A stretch of 5,485 nucleotides of DNA from Chloroflexota bacterium (GTDB lineage: Bacteria; Chloroflexota; Anaerolineae; Anaerolineales; UBA11858): assembly GCA_003513015.1 (NCBI GenBank), contig DOTA01000501.1:1-5485 (forward strand), written 5' to 3'. Within the stretch, counting starts at the first letter, position 1. Every line of letters begins with the position of its first letter. This document shows positions 5,461 to 5,485 of this stretch, piece by piece. Under the pieces are notes generated by a model that ran no database searches, was not told where the DNA came from, and was given only the letters and a program-made list of their open reading frames with translations. The position numbers and the translations under genes are program-made.

Positions 5461-5485
5461 CTACTGAATAATTTTGGTGATGACG
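5461..5485 (-). CDS. tuf: Probable elongation factor Tu, last seven codons (runs off right edge)
   Basis: In the minus-strand frame ending with TAG at 5461-5463 the codons read VITKIIQ. EF-Tu proteins end in G-V-V-T-[KR]-I-[IL] plus one or two residues, and tuf directly before rpsJ is a common bacterial arrangement (rpsL-rpsG-fusA-tuf-rpsJ). EF-Tu is the GTPase that brings aminoacyl-tRNA to the ribosome. Only seven residues are visible, so the call rests on this short match plus gene order. Confidence 0.75.

Noticed and set aside
1..5485. A novel system, mobile element, CRISPR array or tRNA hidden in the cluster
   Set aside because: All sequence apart from short gaps and the 266-nt gap is taken by conserved ribosomal genes in standard order; no repeats array, transposase, cloverleaf or foreign-looking gene was seen.

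Overview
This window is a bacterial ribosomal-protein locus: the end of the str operon joined to the start of the S10 operon. Every gene lies on the minus strand, so transcription runs from high to low coordinates. In that order it holds the last codons of a probable tuf (EF-Tu), then rpsJ (S10), a 266-nt non-coding gap, rplC (L3), rplD (L4), rplW (L23), rplB (L2), rpsS (S19), rplV (L22), rpsC (S3), rplP (L16), rpmC (L29), rpsQ (S17), and the first 33 codons of rplN (L14), which runs off the left edge. This is the standard bacterial order and all complete genes appear intact.

The proteins are bacterial in type, and moderate GC with features such as the L16 start [12 protein letters not shown] and the L3 stretch [15 protein letters not shown] suggest a Chloroflexota, perhaps Anaerolineae-like. 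This is an impression from memory of the families, not the result of a search, and should be treated as weak.

Positions 5450-5485: tuf ends only 11 nt before rpsJ, so rpsJ looks like the last gene of the str transcription unit. Positions 4875-5140: the only long gap. It contains two clear hairpins next to rpsJ, a weak sigma70-like promoter candidate and a good Shine-Dalgarno (SD) sequence for rplC. It is the natural place for a transcription boundary or for operon control. Positions 1-4874: eleven tightly packed genes, with gaps of 50 nt or less. Several are translationally coupled: TAATG at rplW/rplB, and ATGA at rplP/rpmC, rpmC/rpsQ and rpsQ/rplN.

Functionally, L3, L4, L23, L2, L22, L16, L29 and L14 build the 50S subunit, including the peptidyl-transferase surroundings and the exit tunnel. 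S10, S19, S3 and S17 build the 30S head and body. I found no mobile element, CRISPR array, tRNA, rRNA or unknown protein gene. The window is largely conserved housekeeping sequence; the interest lies in the rpsJ-rplC gap and in the repeated form of the gene junctions.
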